The notes under the pieces are model-generated. The model made no database searches. It was not told the DNA's origin and saw only the letters and a program-made list of their open reading frames with translations. 64,000 nt of DNA from Lysobacter arvi (GTDB lineage Bacteria > Pseudomonadota > Gammaproteobacteria > Xanthomonadales > Xanthomonadaceae), in NCBI GenBank assembly GCA_031216755.1, contig JARUHG010000001.1, positions 186,001 through 250,000 on the forward strand, read 5' to 3'. Shown here piece by piece: positions 53,491 through 62,954 of this stretch. The position numbers and the translations under genes were made by a program. The first letter of the stretch is position 1. Each line of letters begins with the position of its first letter.

Positions 53491-53979
53491 ATGCATGAAC
53501 GATCCGCACGCAGTGCCCTGGGCACGCTGGCCAGCGCGGCGCTGGCTTTCGCTGCCGGCGCCCTGGTGATGTACCTCATGGATCCCAACGCCGGCCGACG
53601 TCGCCGTGCCGTCGTCCGCGACCGCGGCGTCTCGATGCGCCACGACGCCGAACGCTATGTCCGCGGCAAATCCAAGCGCGTCGCCGATCGCCTCCGTGGC
53701 GTGGCCGCGCGCACGCGGGCGAGCATGTCGTCCGAACCGATCGACGACGATCTGCTGCACGAGCGCATCCGCGCGCGGCTCGGCCGCCTGGTCGCGCATC
53801 CGCACGACGTCGAAGTGCACGTGCGCGACGGTCGCGTGCAATTGAAAGGTCACGTGGCCGACGAGGAGTTCCATGACCTTCTGCACACGGTGTCCGCGAT
53901 GCGGGGCGTGCAGAATCTGGAAAGCCTGCTGCGCACGACGTCGCAGTCGTCGATGTCGCCGTCTTCCGCGCCGCACTGA
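53491..53979 (+). CDS. BON-domain membrane-anchored protein
   Basis: A 162-residue protein. A single helix (about 10-30, LASAALAFAAGALVMYLMDP, 20 residues) is followed by GRRRRAVVRDRG, a YtxH-like basic segment facing the cytoplasm or periplasm. The BON domain (about 85-150) has LLHERIRARLGRLVAHPHDV (20 residues), VEVHVRDGRVQLKGHV and VSAMRGVQNLESLL, the alpha-beta-beta-alpha pattern with the conserved Gly. BON domains bind phospholipid and are often envelope-stress proteins. GAGGTGACGAC precedes the ATG. It is 24 bases before the VOC gene. Confidence 0.88.
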   Translation: MHERSARSALGTLASAALAFAAGALVMYLMDPNAGRRRRAVVRDRGVSMRHDAERYVRGKSKRVADRLRGVAARTRASMSSEPIDDDLLHERIRARLGRLVAHPHDVEVHVRDGRVQLKGHVADEEFHDLLHTVSAMRGVQNLESLLRTTSQSSMSPSSAPH

Positions 53980-54003
53980 GCGCATCCTCCACAGGGAAGC
54001 CCC

Positions 54004-54432
54004 ATGGAAACCCAGGAACTCCATCGCGGTCGTCTGATCGACCACCTGCAACTCGTGGTGCGCGACTTGCCGGCGAGCCGCCGCTTCTACGACGCGGTGT
54101 TCGAGGTGCTCGGCATTCCGCTGGGCGGCACGATGGACGATGCGTTCTGGTACGACGAGTTGTTCGTGTCGACTGCGCAAAGCGAGGCGGCGCTGGGCGA
54201 ACTCACCGGTCGCCATCACCTGGCCTTCCAGGCGAAGGACCGCGCAACGGTGGACGCCTTCCACAAGGCGGCGCTGGCCAACTGCGGCCGCGACAACGGC
54301 GCGCCGGGCCTGCGTGATTACCATCCCGGCTACTACGCGGCGTTCGCGCTCGATCCCGACGGCAACAACATCGAGGCCGTGTACCACGGCGAGCACGAGC
54401 GCAGCGCGCCGTCGGTCAAAGTCACGTTCTGA
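54004..54432 (+). CDS. VOC (glyoxalase/dioxygenase fold) family protein
   Basis: A 142-residue VOC domain protein. RLIDHLQLVVRDLPASRRFY (20 residues) is the first beta-alpha-beta module with the metal His; GRHHLAFQAKDRATVDAF carries the second His; YYAAFALDPDGNNIEAVYHG (20 residues) carries the Glu ligand. All three metal positions of the superfamily are filled, so it may be an active lyase, isomerase or dioxygenase, or a resistance protein; the substrate is unknown. GGGAAG precedes the ATG. It probably shares a transcript with the BON-domain gene. Confidence 0.88.
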   Translation: METQELHRGRLIDHLQLVVRDLPASRRFYDAVFEVLGIPLGGTMDDAFWYDELFVSTAQSEAALGELTGRHHLAFQAKDRATVDAFHKAALANCGRDNGAPGLRDYHPGYYAAFALDPDGNNIEAVYHGEHERSAPSVKVTF

Positions 54433-54483
54433 TCCGCAGGGCGTGGGGCGCTTCCGGTGGGAGTGGCCCCACGCGCGAGCCGA

Positions 54484-55659
54484 TCACTTCACGCGCGCCG
54501 CGAGCACTTTCCCGATGAACGTGTCCAGCGCGTCGCCGCGATCGATCCATCGCACGACGATCAGCAGGTCGTTGTCGCGATCGACGTAGACGATGTTCTG
54601 CCCGTTTCCGCGGAAGGTGACGCTGCTTTCCGGCGCCGATGGCAACGCCTTTCGGCCGGTGTTGAGGAACCAGTTGCAGTAGCCGTACTCCGGGTTGTCG
54701 GCACCCGGCGTGCGCGCCTTCGCGATCCAGTCCCGCGAGACGATCTGCCTGCCGTCCCAGCGACCGTCGCGCAGGAACAGGTAACCGAACCGAGCCAGAT
54801 CCCACGCGTCGATGAACATGCCGCCGCCCCAGTGGCCGCCGCCGGACACCGACTGCATCTTCTGCCCGTCCAGTTCGATCCACGAATTGCGGTAGCCGTG
54901 CCAGCGCCAGCGCGTGCTCGCGCCGATGGGCTCCATCACGTGCTCGCGCAGCACGTCGGGCAGCGGGCGGCGCCACACCTGCAGAGCGGCCAGCGCGAGC
55001 ACGTTCACGCGCACGTCGTTGTACATGTAGTGCGTGCCGGGCGCGTGGCGTTCGCGATCGGGCCATCGTTCCGGCGGCCCCGACGGCCGGTCGGCCCAGT
55101 CGGGTTTGCCCCACAGCGTGCCATGCCAGTCGCTGGTCTGGCGCAGCAGGTGCTCCCAGGTGATCGGCGCGTTGTGCGCGCTTGCGAACAGCTCGACGTC
55201 GCGCGGCATGTAATCGGCGACGCGGTCGTTCGTGTCGCGGATCAGGCCGCGCTGCCACGCCACGCCGACCACCGTGCTCAGGAAGGTCTTGGTGACGCTG
55301 TGGCTCATGTCGACGCTGCGCGTGTCGCCGAACTCGGCGACCACCTTGCCGCGATGGACGATGAGGCCGTTCAGCCCGGCGCGCACCGCGGTCGGTCCGA
55401 TCTGGCCTTCGAAGAACGGCTCCTTCGCGCCGAAGCTCTGCGCCAGTGCGAGCGACTGGTCGCGCGGTTCCTTCGCTTCGTGGGCGAGCGCGTAATCGAC
55501 CGCCGCCTGCAGCCGCTGCGGATCGAATCCCGACTGCGCCGGCGTGGCCCGCGCCCATTCGCCGCCCGGGGGAAAGTACCCTTGCGCGAACGCCGGCGAC
55601 GCCAGCAGCAGCCACAGCAGGAGGAAGGCGCGGGCGTACGGGACGGCGGATCGGGTCAT
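54484..55659 (-). CDS. Exported serine hydrolase (beta-lactamase class C fold)
   Basis: A 391-residue protein with a signal peptide (about 1-25, ending SPAFAQ). Ser121-Val-Thr-Lys124 in SHSVTKTF is the SxxK motif; YND in THYMYNDVRVN is the YxN motif; GGGHWGGGMF near 270 stands in for the KTG strand region. It belongs to the beta-lactamase/esterase group that includes EstB and 6-aminohexanoate-dimer hydrolases. Whether it acts on beta-lactams, peptides or esters is not evident. The start at 55659 is fixed by the signal peptide. It faces the VOC gene convergently. Confidence 0.9.
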   Translation of the reverse strand: MTRSAVPYARAFLLLWLLLASPAFAQGYFPPGGEWARATPAQSGFDPQRLQAAVDYALAHEAKEPRDQSLALAQSFGAKEPFFEGQIGPTAVRAGLNGLIVHRGKVVAEFGDTRSVDMSHSVTKTFLSTVVGVAWQRGLIRDTNDRVADYMPRDVELFASAHNAPITWEHLLRQTSDWHGTLWGKPDWADRPSGPPERWPDRERHAPGTHYMYNDVRVNVLALAALQVWRRPLPDVLREHVMEPIGASTRWRWHGYRNSWIELDGQKMQSVSGGGHWGGGMFIDAWDLARFGYLFLRDGRWDGRQIVSRDWIAKARTPGADNPEYGYCNWFLNTGRKALPSAPESSVTFRGNGQNIVYVDRDNDLLIVVRWIDRGDALDTFIGKVLAARVK

Positions 55660-55802
55660 CGGGCGGGCGTGTGGGAAGGCGTCGCCGCAGCATAACGGCC
55701 GGGGCGGCGCACGAGGTCGACGCGATTTGTCGATTCCCGCCGGTGTCGGTCGTCTAGCCAGGGAAGGGCGCATTTCCGCGCCCGCGAACCGAAGGAGAAC
55801 CC

Positions 55803-56156
55803 ATGCGTTTCATGTCCCTCATCCGCGTCGACGAGAACACCGGCCAGGTGCCGAGCCAGCGACTGATCGACGAAATGACCGTGCTGATCGGCGAAATGCG
55901 CGCCGCCGGCAAGCTCCTCGACACCGGCGGGTTGCAGCCGACCGCGAAGGGCCGTCGGGTCAAGCTGCACGACGGCAAGCTGTCGAAGATCGACGGCCCC
56001 TTCGCCGAAGCCAAGGAGGTCGTCGGCGGTTACGCGATCCTGGAAGCGGCCGACCTGGACGAGGCCACCGAGCTCACGCGCCGCTTCGTCGCGATCCACG
56101 GCGACGAATGGAACATCGAGTGCGAAGTGCGCCAGATCGAGGAACCCGGCATCTGA
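55803..56156 (+). CDS. YciI/DGPF family protein
   Basis: A 117-residue protein of the YCII-related DGPF family. MRFMSLIRVDE, then LQPTAKGRRVKLHDGKLSKI (20 residues), DGPFAEAKEVVGGYAILEAA (20 residues) and DEATELTRRFVAIHGDEWNI (20 residues) are the standard blocks; DGPFAE names the family. These small ferredoxin-like proteins often accompany ECF sigma factors, but none is present here. GAAGGAGAACCC precedes the ATG at 55803. The function is unknown. Confidence 0.92.
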   Translation: MRFMSLIRVDENTGQVPSQRLIDEMTVLIGEMRAAGKLLDTGGLQPTAKGRRVKLHDGKLSKIDGPFAEAKEVVGGYAILEAADLDEATELTRRFVAIHGDEWNIECEVRQIEEPGI

Positions 56157-56214
56157 CGGACGATGCGCGGCGGCGGTCGCGGGCTTGCCCGCGCGCCGCC
56201 GCTGCAGCACGCGC

Positions 56215-57606
56215 TCAACGGCGCGCGCGTCGCTCGATCAGGTCCAGCAGCGGGCCGGTCATGGCGGTGGTCACCAGTGCCATGATCACCAGCACGGCGA
56301 ACAGGCGGTCGCCGATCAGGCCCATTTCGTAGCCGAGGTTCAGCACGATCAGCTCCATCAGGCCGCGCGTGTTCATCAGCGCGCCCAGGCGCAGCGCGTC
56401 GGTGTTGCCCATGCCGGCGCTGCGTGCGGCCAGCCAGGTCCCCGCGCCCTTGCCGAGCGTCGCTACCGCGATCACGACCACGCCGAGCAGCAGGTCCGAC
56501 GCCTGCCAGCCATCCACCCGCAACCGCAGGCCCGTCATCGCGAAGAACAGCGGCAACAGCAGCGAAATCGCGAACGGCTCCACGCGTTCCACCAGCAGGT
56601 GCCGCAGCCGCGCGTTGCCCGACACCGCGATGCCGGCGAGGAAGGCGCCGAACAGCGCGTGGATGCCCAGCGCTTCGGTGACCAGCGCGCACGCCAGCGC
56701 CAGCAACAGCAGCGCGATGAGCGCACGGCCTTCGCGTTCCACGGTGATCTCGCGGCGGGAAATCCACGGCCGGGCGAGCGCGAGCACCGCCACGGCGAAC
56801 AGCAGCGTGCCCGCCAGGCTCACCGCCGCGGTCGTCCAGCCGTTGGCCTGCACCGTCGCGACGATCACCGCCAGCAGGCACCAGGCGCTGGCGTCGCCGA
56901 GCGCCGCGCAGGCGATCGCGATGCGGCCCATCGCGGTCTGCGCGATGCCGCGATCGGACAGGATCCGCAGCAGCACGGGGAAGGCGGTGATCGACAGCGA
57001 CACGCCCATGAACAGCGCGAAGCCCGCGAAACCGACGCCCGGCGGTGCGTGCTCGGCGAACAGCGCGAATGCGAGCAGCACGCCGCAGAGGAACGGAAGG
57101 GCGATGCCCGCGTGGCTGACCAGCAACGCGAAGCCGCGTCGGCCGTTGAGGCTCGACAGGTCGAGCTCCGCGCCGGCGACGAAAAGGAACATCAGCACGC
57201 CCAGCTGGCTCACCATGCCGAGCGCGCCGAGGCTTTCCGGTGCGAACAGCCAGCCCTGCACCTGCGGCGCGAGCGCGCCGAACAGCAGGGGGCCGAGCAG
57301 CAGGCCGGCCGCCATCTCGCCGATCACCGCCGGCTGCCCGAACCGCCGCAGCAGCCAGCCGGCGCCTTTCGCCACGCACAACACGACCAGCAACTGCAGC
57401 AGGAAGCGCGCCAGCGGCGAGGCGAGCGGACCGTGCGCATCGCCGGCCGCAGGTGCGGTCGCCGAGGCCGGAGCGGTGGTCATCACCTCCGCAATCGGCA
57501 GCCCATGGCGCGACATCGCCACCGCCACCACGAGCGGGACCACGACCAGCAACAGGTAACGCCACGGGAACTTCGGCTGCATGCGATGCGGATGGGGCAT
57601 GTCCAA
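56215..57606 (-). CDS. Cation:proton antiporter (CPA2, KefB/NapA type)
   Basis: A 463-residue membrane antiporter with about 12 to 13 transmembrane helices. GQPAVIGEMAAGLLLGPLLF (20 residues) is the family start. FLFVAGAELDLSSL carries conserved acidic residues of helix 4; IACAALGDASAWCLLAVIVA (20 residues) has the acidic GD of the ion-binding helix; ALMNTRGLMELIVLNLGYEM (20 residues) is the conserved Asn-Thr-Arg-Gly block. It lacks a C-terminal TrkA-N domain, so it is not a full KefB/KefC. An N-terminal extension of about 60 residues holds one additional helix. It exchanges Na+ or K+ for H+ across the inner membrane. Starts at 57606, 57600 or 57582 are all possible. Confidence 0.9.
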   Translation of the reverse strand: MDMPHPHRMQPKFPWRYLLLVVVPLVVAVAMSRHGLPIAEVMTTAPASATAPAAGDAHGPLASPLARFLLQLLVVLCVAKGAGWLLRRFGQPAVIGEMAAGLLLGPLLFGALAPQVQGWLFAPESLGALGMVSQLGVLMFLFVAGAELDLSSLNGRRGFALLVSHAGIALPFLCGVLLAFALFAEHAPPGVGFAGFALFMGVSLSITAFPVLLRILSDRGIAQTAMGRIAIACAALGDASAWCLLAVIVATVQANGWTTAAVSLAGTLLFAVAVLALARPWISRREITVEREGRALIALLLLALACALVTEALGIHALFGAFLAGIAVSGNARLRHLLVERVEPFAISLLLPLFFAMTGLRLRVDGWQASDLLLGVVVIAVATLGKGAGTWLAARSAGMGNTDALRLGALMNTRGLMELIVLNLGYEMGLIGDRLFAVLVIMALVTTAMTGPLLDLIERRARR

Positions 57607-57689
57607 CGGGGACGCTCCGACGGCGGTTCGACGGACTATAGCGGCCCGGCGGCGGGTTTCGCGCGGGGTGACGCGCAGAGGATGAAGTC

Positions 57690-58055
57690 GAAATGGATTC
57701 CAGCTTTCGCTGGAATGACGGCGCTATGGGCGGGAATGGCGGTAACTTGCGCCGGCGTCGTGGGCTGGAATGACGGTGACGTAGTTCGACGCAGCGGAGT
57801 GCCCCGAGGCGACCGGCCCGGGGCGCGGCCGTCGCAGGGATGACGCTTTTGAGCCCCTCTCCCCTCGGGAGAGGGGTTGGGGTGAGGGGTAACGAAGGGG
57901 ACGCAGCGCCATGCCGGTGCGACACAGCGCTGCGGTGTTGCCTCGCGCGGGCGATCGCAAAGTCAAAATGGATTCCAGCTTTCGCTGGAATGACGGCGTT
58001 GGCGGCTGGAATGACGGTGACGTGCGCCGGCGTCTTGGGCTGGAATGACGGTGAC
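57690..58055. repeat. Cluster of intergenic palindromes
   Basis: ATTCCAGCTTTCGCTGGAAT occurs at 57696-57715 and 57969-57988, and CCCCTCTCCCCTCGGGAGAG at about 57854-57873. GGCTGGAATGACGGTGACG occurs three times (about 57765, 58005, 58035). The cluster fills the gap between the antiporter and decarboxylase genes with no gene within it. Confidence 0.88.
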
Positions 58056-58184
58056 GCGCGCCGGATGACCGTTGCATTCACCGACGACCGCGGGCGGATC
58101 ACGCCCACCCCGGGCCACACATTCTTAACGGCAAACCCCCAACCACGCGCCTATGCTTCGGCCTCGTCCCGAGGAATGCGCGCC

Positions 58185-59642
58185 ATGGCCACCGACCCAC
58201 TCCCGGCGAGCCCGCTGTCGACCAGCCACTTCCAGTCCGCCGTGTTCGACGAGTACCTGGACAGCGCCCGCGACCACGCCAGGCGGTACCTGCACCGGTT
58301 GCCCGATCGCCATGTCGGTGCGCGCGCCGGCCGCGACGAGCTGATGTCCGCGCTTCGCATCGCGCTGCCGCAGCAGGGCGACGAAGGCGGCGACGTGATC
58401 GGGCTGCTTGCGCAACAGGCCGAACGCGGCGCGGTCGCGTGCAATTCGCCGCGCTATTTCGGTTTCGTGGTCGGCGGTTCGTATCCCGTCGCGCTCGCTG
58501 CGGACTGGCTGGTGTCGACGTGGGACCAGAACGCCGGCATCTATGCGATCTCGCCGCTGGTGTCGGTGGTGGAGGAAGTGGCCGGGCAATGGCTGCTGGA
58601 GCTGTTCGACCTGCCGCGCGAAAGCGGCGTCGGCTTCGTCACCGGTTGCCAGATGGCCAACTTCACCTGCCTCGCCGCCGCGCGCCACCACGTGCTGCGC
58701 CGCGCCGGCTGGGACGTCGAAGCCGACGGCCTGCAGGGCGCGCCGCGCCTGCACGTGGTGGCTTCGGCCGAGTCGCACGTCACCATCGACGTCGCGCTGC
58801 GTTACCTCGGGCTGGGCACGCGATCGGTGCATCGCGTGGAAACCGACGCACAGGGACGCATGAACGTCGATCGCCTGCGCAAGGTGGTCGCGTCGATCGA
58901 AGGCCCGATGATCGTCTGCGCACAGGCGGGCAACGTGAACACCGGCGCCTTCGATCCCTTGCGCGAGGTGGCCGGCGTCGTGCGCGAACGCGGCGCCTGG
59001 CTGCACGTGGACGGGGCATTCGGATTGTGGGCGCGCGCGAGCGGCTCGCTGCGGCCGCTGGCCGATGGCATCGAATTGGCCGATTCCTGGGCGACGGACG
59101 CGCACAAGTGGCTCAACGTGCCGTACGACTGCGGCGTCGCGATCGTGCGGCATGCGCAGGACCAGCGCGACGCGATGACGTCGGCGGCGGCCTACCTCAT
59201 CCAGACGCGCGGCGAGGAACGCGACGCGGTCGACTGGGTGCCGGAATTCTCGCGGCGCGCGCGCGGCGTGCCGGTGTACGCGACGCTGCGTGCGCTCGGG
59301 CGCGGCGGCGTGCAGGACCTGGTCGAAGGCAGTTGCGCCCGCGCCCGCGAAATGGCGGACGCGCTGCGCCAGGTCGAAGGCGTGCGCATCCTCAACGACG
59401 TCGTGCTCAACCAGGTCTTGGTGCGATTCGGCGACGATGACGAGCTCACCCGCGCGGTGATCGCCGGCGTGCAACGCGACGGCACGTGCTGGCTGGGCGG
59501 CACGACGTGGCAGGGACAGGGCGCGATGCGCATCTCGGTGTCGAACTGGGCCACCAGCGAAGACGACGCGCAGCGAAGCGTCGCGGCGATCCTGCGGGTG
59601 TTCCATTCCCTGCGCACGGGCGCGACGGCACCCATCGCGTAG
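58185..59642 (+). CDS. PLP-dependent group II amino-acid decarboxylase family protein
   Basis: A 485-residue fold-type I enzyme. YFGFVVGGSYPVALAADWLV (20 residues) begins the PLP domain; GFVTGCQMANFTCLAAARHH (20 residues) is the cofactor-phosphate region; LHVDGAFGLWA holds the Asp that pairs with the pyridine nitrogen; and DAHKWLNVPYDCG holds the Schiff-base Lys308. These place it in the aromatic-L-amino-acid, glutamate and related decarboxylase group. The substrate cannot be told from sequence alone; annotation as aspartate decarboxylase or similar would be over-reading. The start at 58185 follows GAGGAATGCGCGCC. It is followed by the convergent receiver gene. Confidence 0.88.
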   Translation: MATDPLPASPLSTSHFQSAVFDEYLDSARDHARRYLHRLPDRHVGARAGRDELMSALRIALPQQGDEGGDVIGLLAQQAERGAVACNSPRYFGFVVGGSYPVALAADWLVSTWDQNAGIYAISPLVSVVEEVAGQWLLELFDLPRESGVGFVTGCQMANFTCLAAARHHVLRRAGWDVEADGLQGAPRLHVVASAESHVTIDVALRYLGLGTRSVHRVETDAQGRMNVDRLRKVVASIEGPMIVCAQAGNVNTGAFDPLREVAGVVRERGAWLHVDGAFGLWARASGSLRPLADGIELADSWATDAHKWLNVPYDCGVAIVRHAQDQRDAMTSAAAYLIQTRGEERDAVDWVPEFSRRARGVPVYATLRALGRGGVQDLVEGSCARAREMADALRQVEGVRILNDVVLNQVLVRFGDDDELTRAVIAGVQRDGTCWLGGTTWQGQGAMRISVSNWATSEDDAQRSVAAILRVFHSLRTGATAPIA

Positions 59643-59663
59643 ACGGCGGCGTGCGCGTGAACG

Positions 59664-60041
59664 TCAGCCCACGCGCGCGAGGTGCGAGTTGAGTTCGCGC
59701 ACCAGCTCCGTCAGGCCGACCGGCTTGCGGCATCGCGGGATGTCGCCGTACACCGCCGGCAATGCGCTGTCGTCGTAACCGGTGAGGAACAGGATCGGCA
59801 CGCCACGGCTGCGGAGCGCTTCGACCACCGCAAAGGACGTCTCGTCGCCGAGGTTCACGTCGAGCAGCGCGCCATCCAGGGTGTTCGCCTGGGCCATGCC
59901 GCGCAGCGCGCCCTGCACGTCGGGGTAGGGGCCGACGATCGTCGCGCCTTCGAGTTCCAGTGCTTCCTGCAGTCCCGAAGCCAGGAGGTAATCGTCCTCC
60001 ACCAGCAACAGGTGCAGGCCGTGGAGACCCGCGTTTCGCAT
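59664..60041 (-). CDS. Single-domain response regulator
   Basis: A 125-residue receiver with no output domain. Asp16 and Asp17 in LVEDDY form the acidic pocket, Asp61 in LLDVNLGDE is the phosphoacceptor, Thr in LFLTGYDD and Lys in CRKPVG complete the site. It is divergently transcribed from the HWE histidine kinase, start codons about 45 bases apart, a usual layout for an HWE kinase with a stand-alone receiver. It probably receives the kinase's phosphate and may pass it on or act as a phosphate sink. Confidence 0.93.
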   Translation of the reverse strand: MRNAGLHGLHLLLVEDDYLLASGLQEALELEGATIVGPYPDVQGALRGMAQANTLDGALLDVNLGDETSFAVVEALRSRGVPILFLTGYDDSALPAVYGDIPRCRKPVGLTELVRELNSHLARVG

Positions 60042-60086
60042 GAATCTCTCCTCGGACGTTCCCGCATTGTTCGGGACGAAAAGTTA

Positions 60087-62846
60087 ATGGCGCGAGACGA
60101 AAGCTGCATTCACGCAGCGCCCACGGTGCCTGAGTGGATCGTGGCGAGAGCCCCCGGGAGCCCGCGCACCGTGACCCTCCATGCCGCTGCGACGTCCGCC
60201 CCGGGCGCGGAAGCCTCCGGGTTCCTGGGCATCGCGCCGGCCGATCGCGTGGATCGCCGCCGTGCCGCGTGGGTGGCCCTGGCGCTGGTGCTCGCCTTCG
60301 CTGCCGCCGCGCCGTTCGCCAGCGTCGTGTTGCCGGCCGTGCCCACGTTCGTGCCCGCGTACGATGCGGCGGTGCTGGTGTTGGCCTCGATCGCGGCGTT
60401 GATGCTGCACGCGCAATACCGCGACCTGCATCAGCGCGGTTTCCTCTGGCTGGCCTGCGGCTACCTCTTCAGTGCGCTGTTCGCGCTGCTGCACGGGCTC
60501 AGCTTTCCCGACGCGTTCGTCAGCGGCAGCCTCTTCGGTGGGACGCAGACCACGGTGTGGCTGTGGATCGTCTGGCACGGCGCGACGCCGTTGTTCGTCG
60601 TGGCCTATGCGCTGGCCGGTACCGCGCGGGGGCGCAACGGCGCCTGGCCGCTTCACCGCATCGCCTATCCGGCGGTCGTGCTGTCGGCCGTGCTGGTGGC
60701 GACGGCGATGGTGTACTGGGACGCGCACCTGCCGCGGTTGCTGGTCAACGCGCAGCACCGGTCGGACTCGGCGCGCGTGATCGGTACCGTCGTGTGGACC
60801 GTGCATGTGTTCGCCATCGCGCTGCTGATCTGGCGCACGCGCCTGCGGCGGCTGCTCGACCTGTGGTTGTGCGTGTCGCTGCTTGCCGCGCTCATCGAGC
60901 TGGCGCTCAGCGGCATGATGATCAGCGCCCGCTACCAGCTGGGCTTCTACATCGGCCGCGTCTACGGTCTGATCGGCACGCTGGTGATGCTCGCGTTGCT
61001 GCTGCGCCACTCGGTGCTGCTGCAGGCGCGGCTGGTGCGCGCGGCCTCCGCGCTGCACGACAGCGAACGCCGCTATCGCGACCTGTTCGACAGCATGGGC
61101 GAGGCGTTCTACATCGGCGAAGCGGTGACCGACCGGGACGGCCTCGTCGTGGACCTGCAGTTCCTGCAGGAAAACCCGATGGCGCGTCGCTACATCGGCC
61201 GCGACATCGCCGGGCGCCGGCTTTCGCAGGTGATGCCGGATTTCGACCGCGAATGGCTGTCCATCGTCGATGAGGTGATCCGCACCGGCCGCGAGCGTTC
61301 GCTGGAACGGCCGTCGCCGCGCATGCAGCGGTACTTCCGTTATCGCGTGTTCCGGCTGAAGGGACGGCAGAAGCACGTCGGCATCCTCTTCCAGGACATC
61401 AAGCCGCGCCGCGACGCCGAGATGGCGCTGCGCGACAGCGAGGAGCGCTTCCGCCAGTTCGGGCAGGCCGCGTCGAGCGTGCTGTGGGTCCGCAACGCCG
61501 AGACGCTGGAGATGGAATACGCGAGCGCGGCGTTCGAGTCCATCAGCGGGCGCCGCTGCGACGAAGTGGTCGGCAAGGGGTTCGAGGCCTGGCTGGACAT
61601 GGTGCATCCGGACGATCGCGAAGCCGTGCGCCGCGCGATCCGTCGCGTGCAGCAGGGCGAGCGCGTGGAGCAGGAATACCGCATCGTGCACGGCGAGACC
61701 GGCGGCGAGCTGTGGCTGCTGGGCACCGAATTTCCGATGCGCGACGACGATTGCCGGATCAACCGCATCGGCGGCATCGCGCAGGACGCCACGCTGCTGA
61801 AGAAGGCGCAGTTCCGCCTGAGCGAGAGCGAAGAACGCCTGCGCAGCGCGATCGAGGTCGGCCGCCTGGCGACGTGGGACTGGAACCTCACCACGGGCGA
61901 GGTCGCGTGGTCGGACGAGCACTACCGCATCGAGGGGTATTTCCCCGGCGAAGTCGTGCCGAGCTACGAGGCCTGGATCTCGCGCGTGCATCCCGACGAT
62001 CGCGACGCCGCCGAGGCCGCCGTCCGGCAGGCGATGCTGACCGGCGGCGAATACGCGCGCGAAGTGCGGTTCCTCCATCCGGACGGCAGCGTGCACTGGG
62101 CCAACGCACGCGGCCGTTTCTTCTACGACGCCGCCGGCCGGCCCGTGCGCATGGTCGGCTCGATGATCGACACCACGCTGCGCCGCGAATTCGAGGATGC
62201 CCAGCGCGTGCTGGTCGCCGAGCTCCAGCACCGCACGCGCAACCTCATCGCGGTGGTGCGTTCGATCTCCGACCGCACCCTGCGCGAGAGCGCGGACATG
62301 ACGCAGTTCGCGACCGTCTTCAGCGAACGGCTGGGCTCGCTTGCGCGCGTGCAGGGTCTGCTGTCGCGGCTGAAGGAAGGTCAGCGGGTGACCTTCGACG
62401 AATTGCTGCGCATGGAACTGGCCGCGCACCTGGACCCGAACGACGGCTCGCGGTTCGCGTTGTCCGGGCCCGACGGCGTGACGCTGCGCTCCTCCAGCGT
62501 GCAGCCGCTGGCGCTGGCGATTCACGAACTGATCACCAACGCGCTGAAGTACGGCGCGCTGCGCGATCCGGCGGGGTGCCTGCGCATCCGCTGGAACGTG
62601 GTGGACGAAGACGGCCGGCCCTGGTTGCACGTGGACTGGCGCGAGACCGGCGTGCTGCATCCGATCGCCGGCGACGTTCCGCCCGGTGGCGGCGCCGGGC
62701 GCGAACTGATCGAACGCGCGCTGCCGTACCAGTTCGGCGCGCGCACGACCTACGAGCTCACCGACACCGGCGTCCACTGCACCATCGCCATGCCGATTTC
62801 GCGCCGCGAGTCGCCGTCACCGCACGGTCATGACACGCGGTTATGA
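60087..62846 (+). CDS. HWE-family sensor histidine kinase with MASE4-like membrane domain
   Basis: A 919-residue hybrid sensor. The N-terminal third has about eight membrane helices resembling MASE4 (FLWLACGYLFSALFALLHGL, 20 residues; FGGTQTTVWLWIVWHGATPL). Three PAS domains follow (about 325-440, 450-575 and 580-700); the second and third have MVHPDDR and RVHPDDRD. The HWE kinase core has the phosphoacceptor His715 in VAELQHRTRNLIAVV and ATP-binding ALAIHELITNALKYGAL. The start is uncertain: ATG at 60087 leaves only 45 bases to the divergent receiver gene, while GTG at 60171 (VTLHAAATS) would give more promoter room and loses 28 unstructured residues. Confidence 0.9.
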   Translation: MARDESCIHAAPTVPEWIVARAPGSPRTVTLHAAATSAPGAEASGFLGIAPADRVDRRRAAWVALALVLAFAAAAPFASVVLPAVPTFVPAYDAAVLVLASIAALMLHAQYRDLHQRGFLWLACGYLFSALFALLHGLSFPDAFVSGSLFGGTQTTVWLWIVWHGATPLFVVAYALAGTARGRNGAWPLHRIAYPAVVLSAVLVATAMVYWDAHLPRLLVNAQHRSDSARVIGTVVWTVHVFAIALLIWRTRLRRLLDLWLCVSLLAALIELALSGMMISARYQLGFYIGRVYGLIGTLVMLALLLRHSVLLQARLVRAASALHDSERRYRDLFDSMGEAFYIGEAVTDRDGLVVDLQFLQENPMARRYIGRDIAGRRLSQVMPDFDREWLSIVDEVIRTGRERSLERPSPRMQRYFRYRVFRLKGRQKHVGILFQDIKPRRDAEMALRDSEERFRQFGQAASSVLWVRNAETLEMEYASAAFESISGRRCDEVVGKGFEAWLDMVHPDDREAVRRAIRRVQQGERVEQEYRIVHGETGGELWLLGTEFPMRDDDCRINRIGGIAQDATLLKKAQFRLSESEERLRSAIEVGRLATWDWNLTTGEVAWSDEHYRIEGYFPGEVVPSYEAWISRVHPDDRDAAEAAVRQAMLTGGEYAREVRFLHPDGSVHWANARGRFFYDAAGRPVRMVGSMIDTTLRREFEDAQRVLVAELQHRTRNLIAVVRSISDRTLRESADMTQFATVFSERLGSLARVQGLLSRLKEGQRVTFDELLRMELAAHLDPNDGSRFALSGPDGVTLRSSSVQPLALAIHELITNALKYGALRDPAGCLRIRWNVVDEDGRPWLHVDWRETGVLHPIAGDVPPGGGAGRELIERALPYQFGARTTYELTDTGVHCTIAMPISRRESPSPHGHDTRL

Positions 62847-62954
62847 AGGCATGCGACCGCGCGCGACCCGCATGCGTCGCGACGAATGCTTGCTTCGCTC
62901 CGGCTTAACTTGCCTGCCCCGATCCTGTTTGCCCGAACCGACAGGTTGTCCCCC

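Noticed and set aside
60084..62777. Long open frame opposite the HWE kinase
   Set aside because: Antisense to clear PAS and kinase domains, composition typical of a shadow frame.
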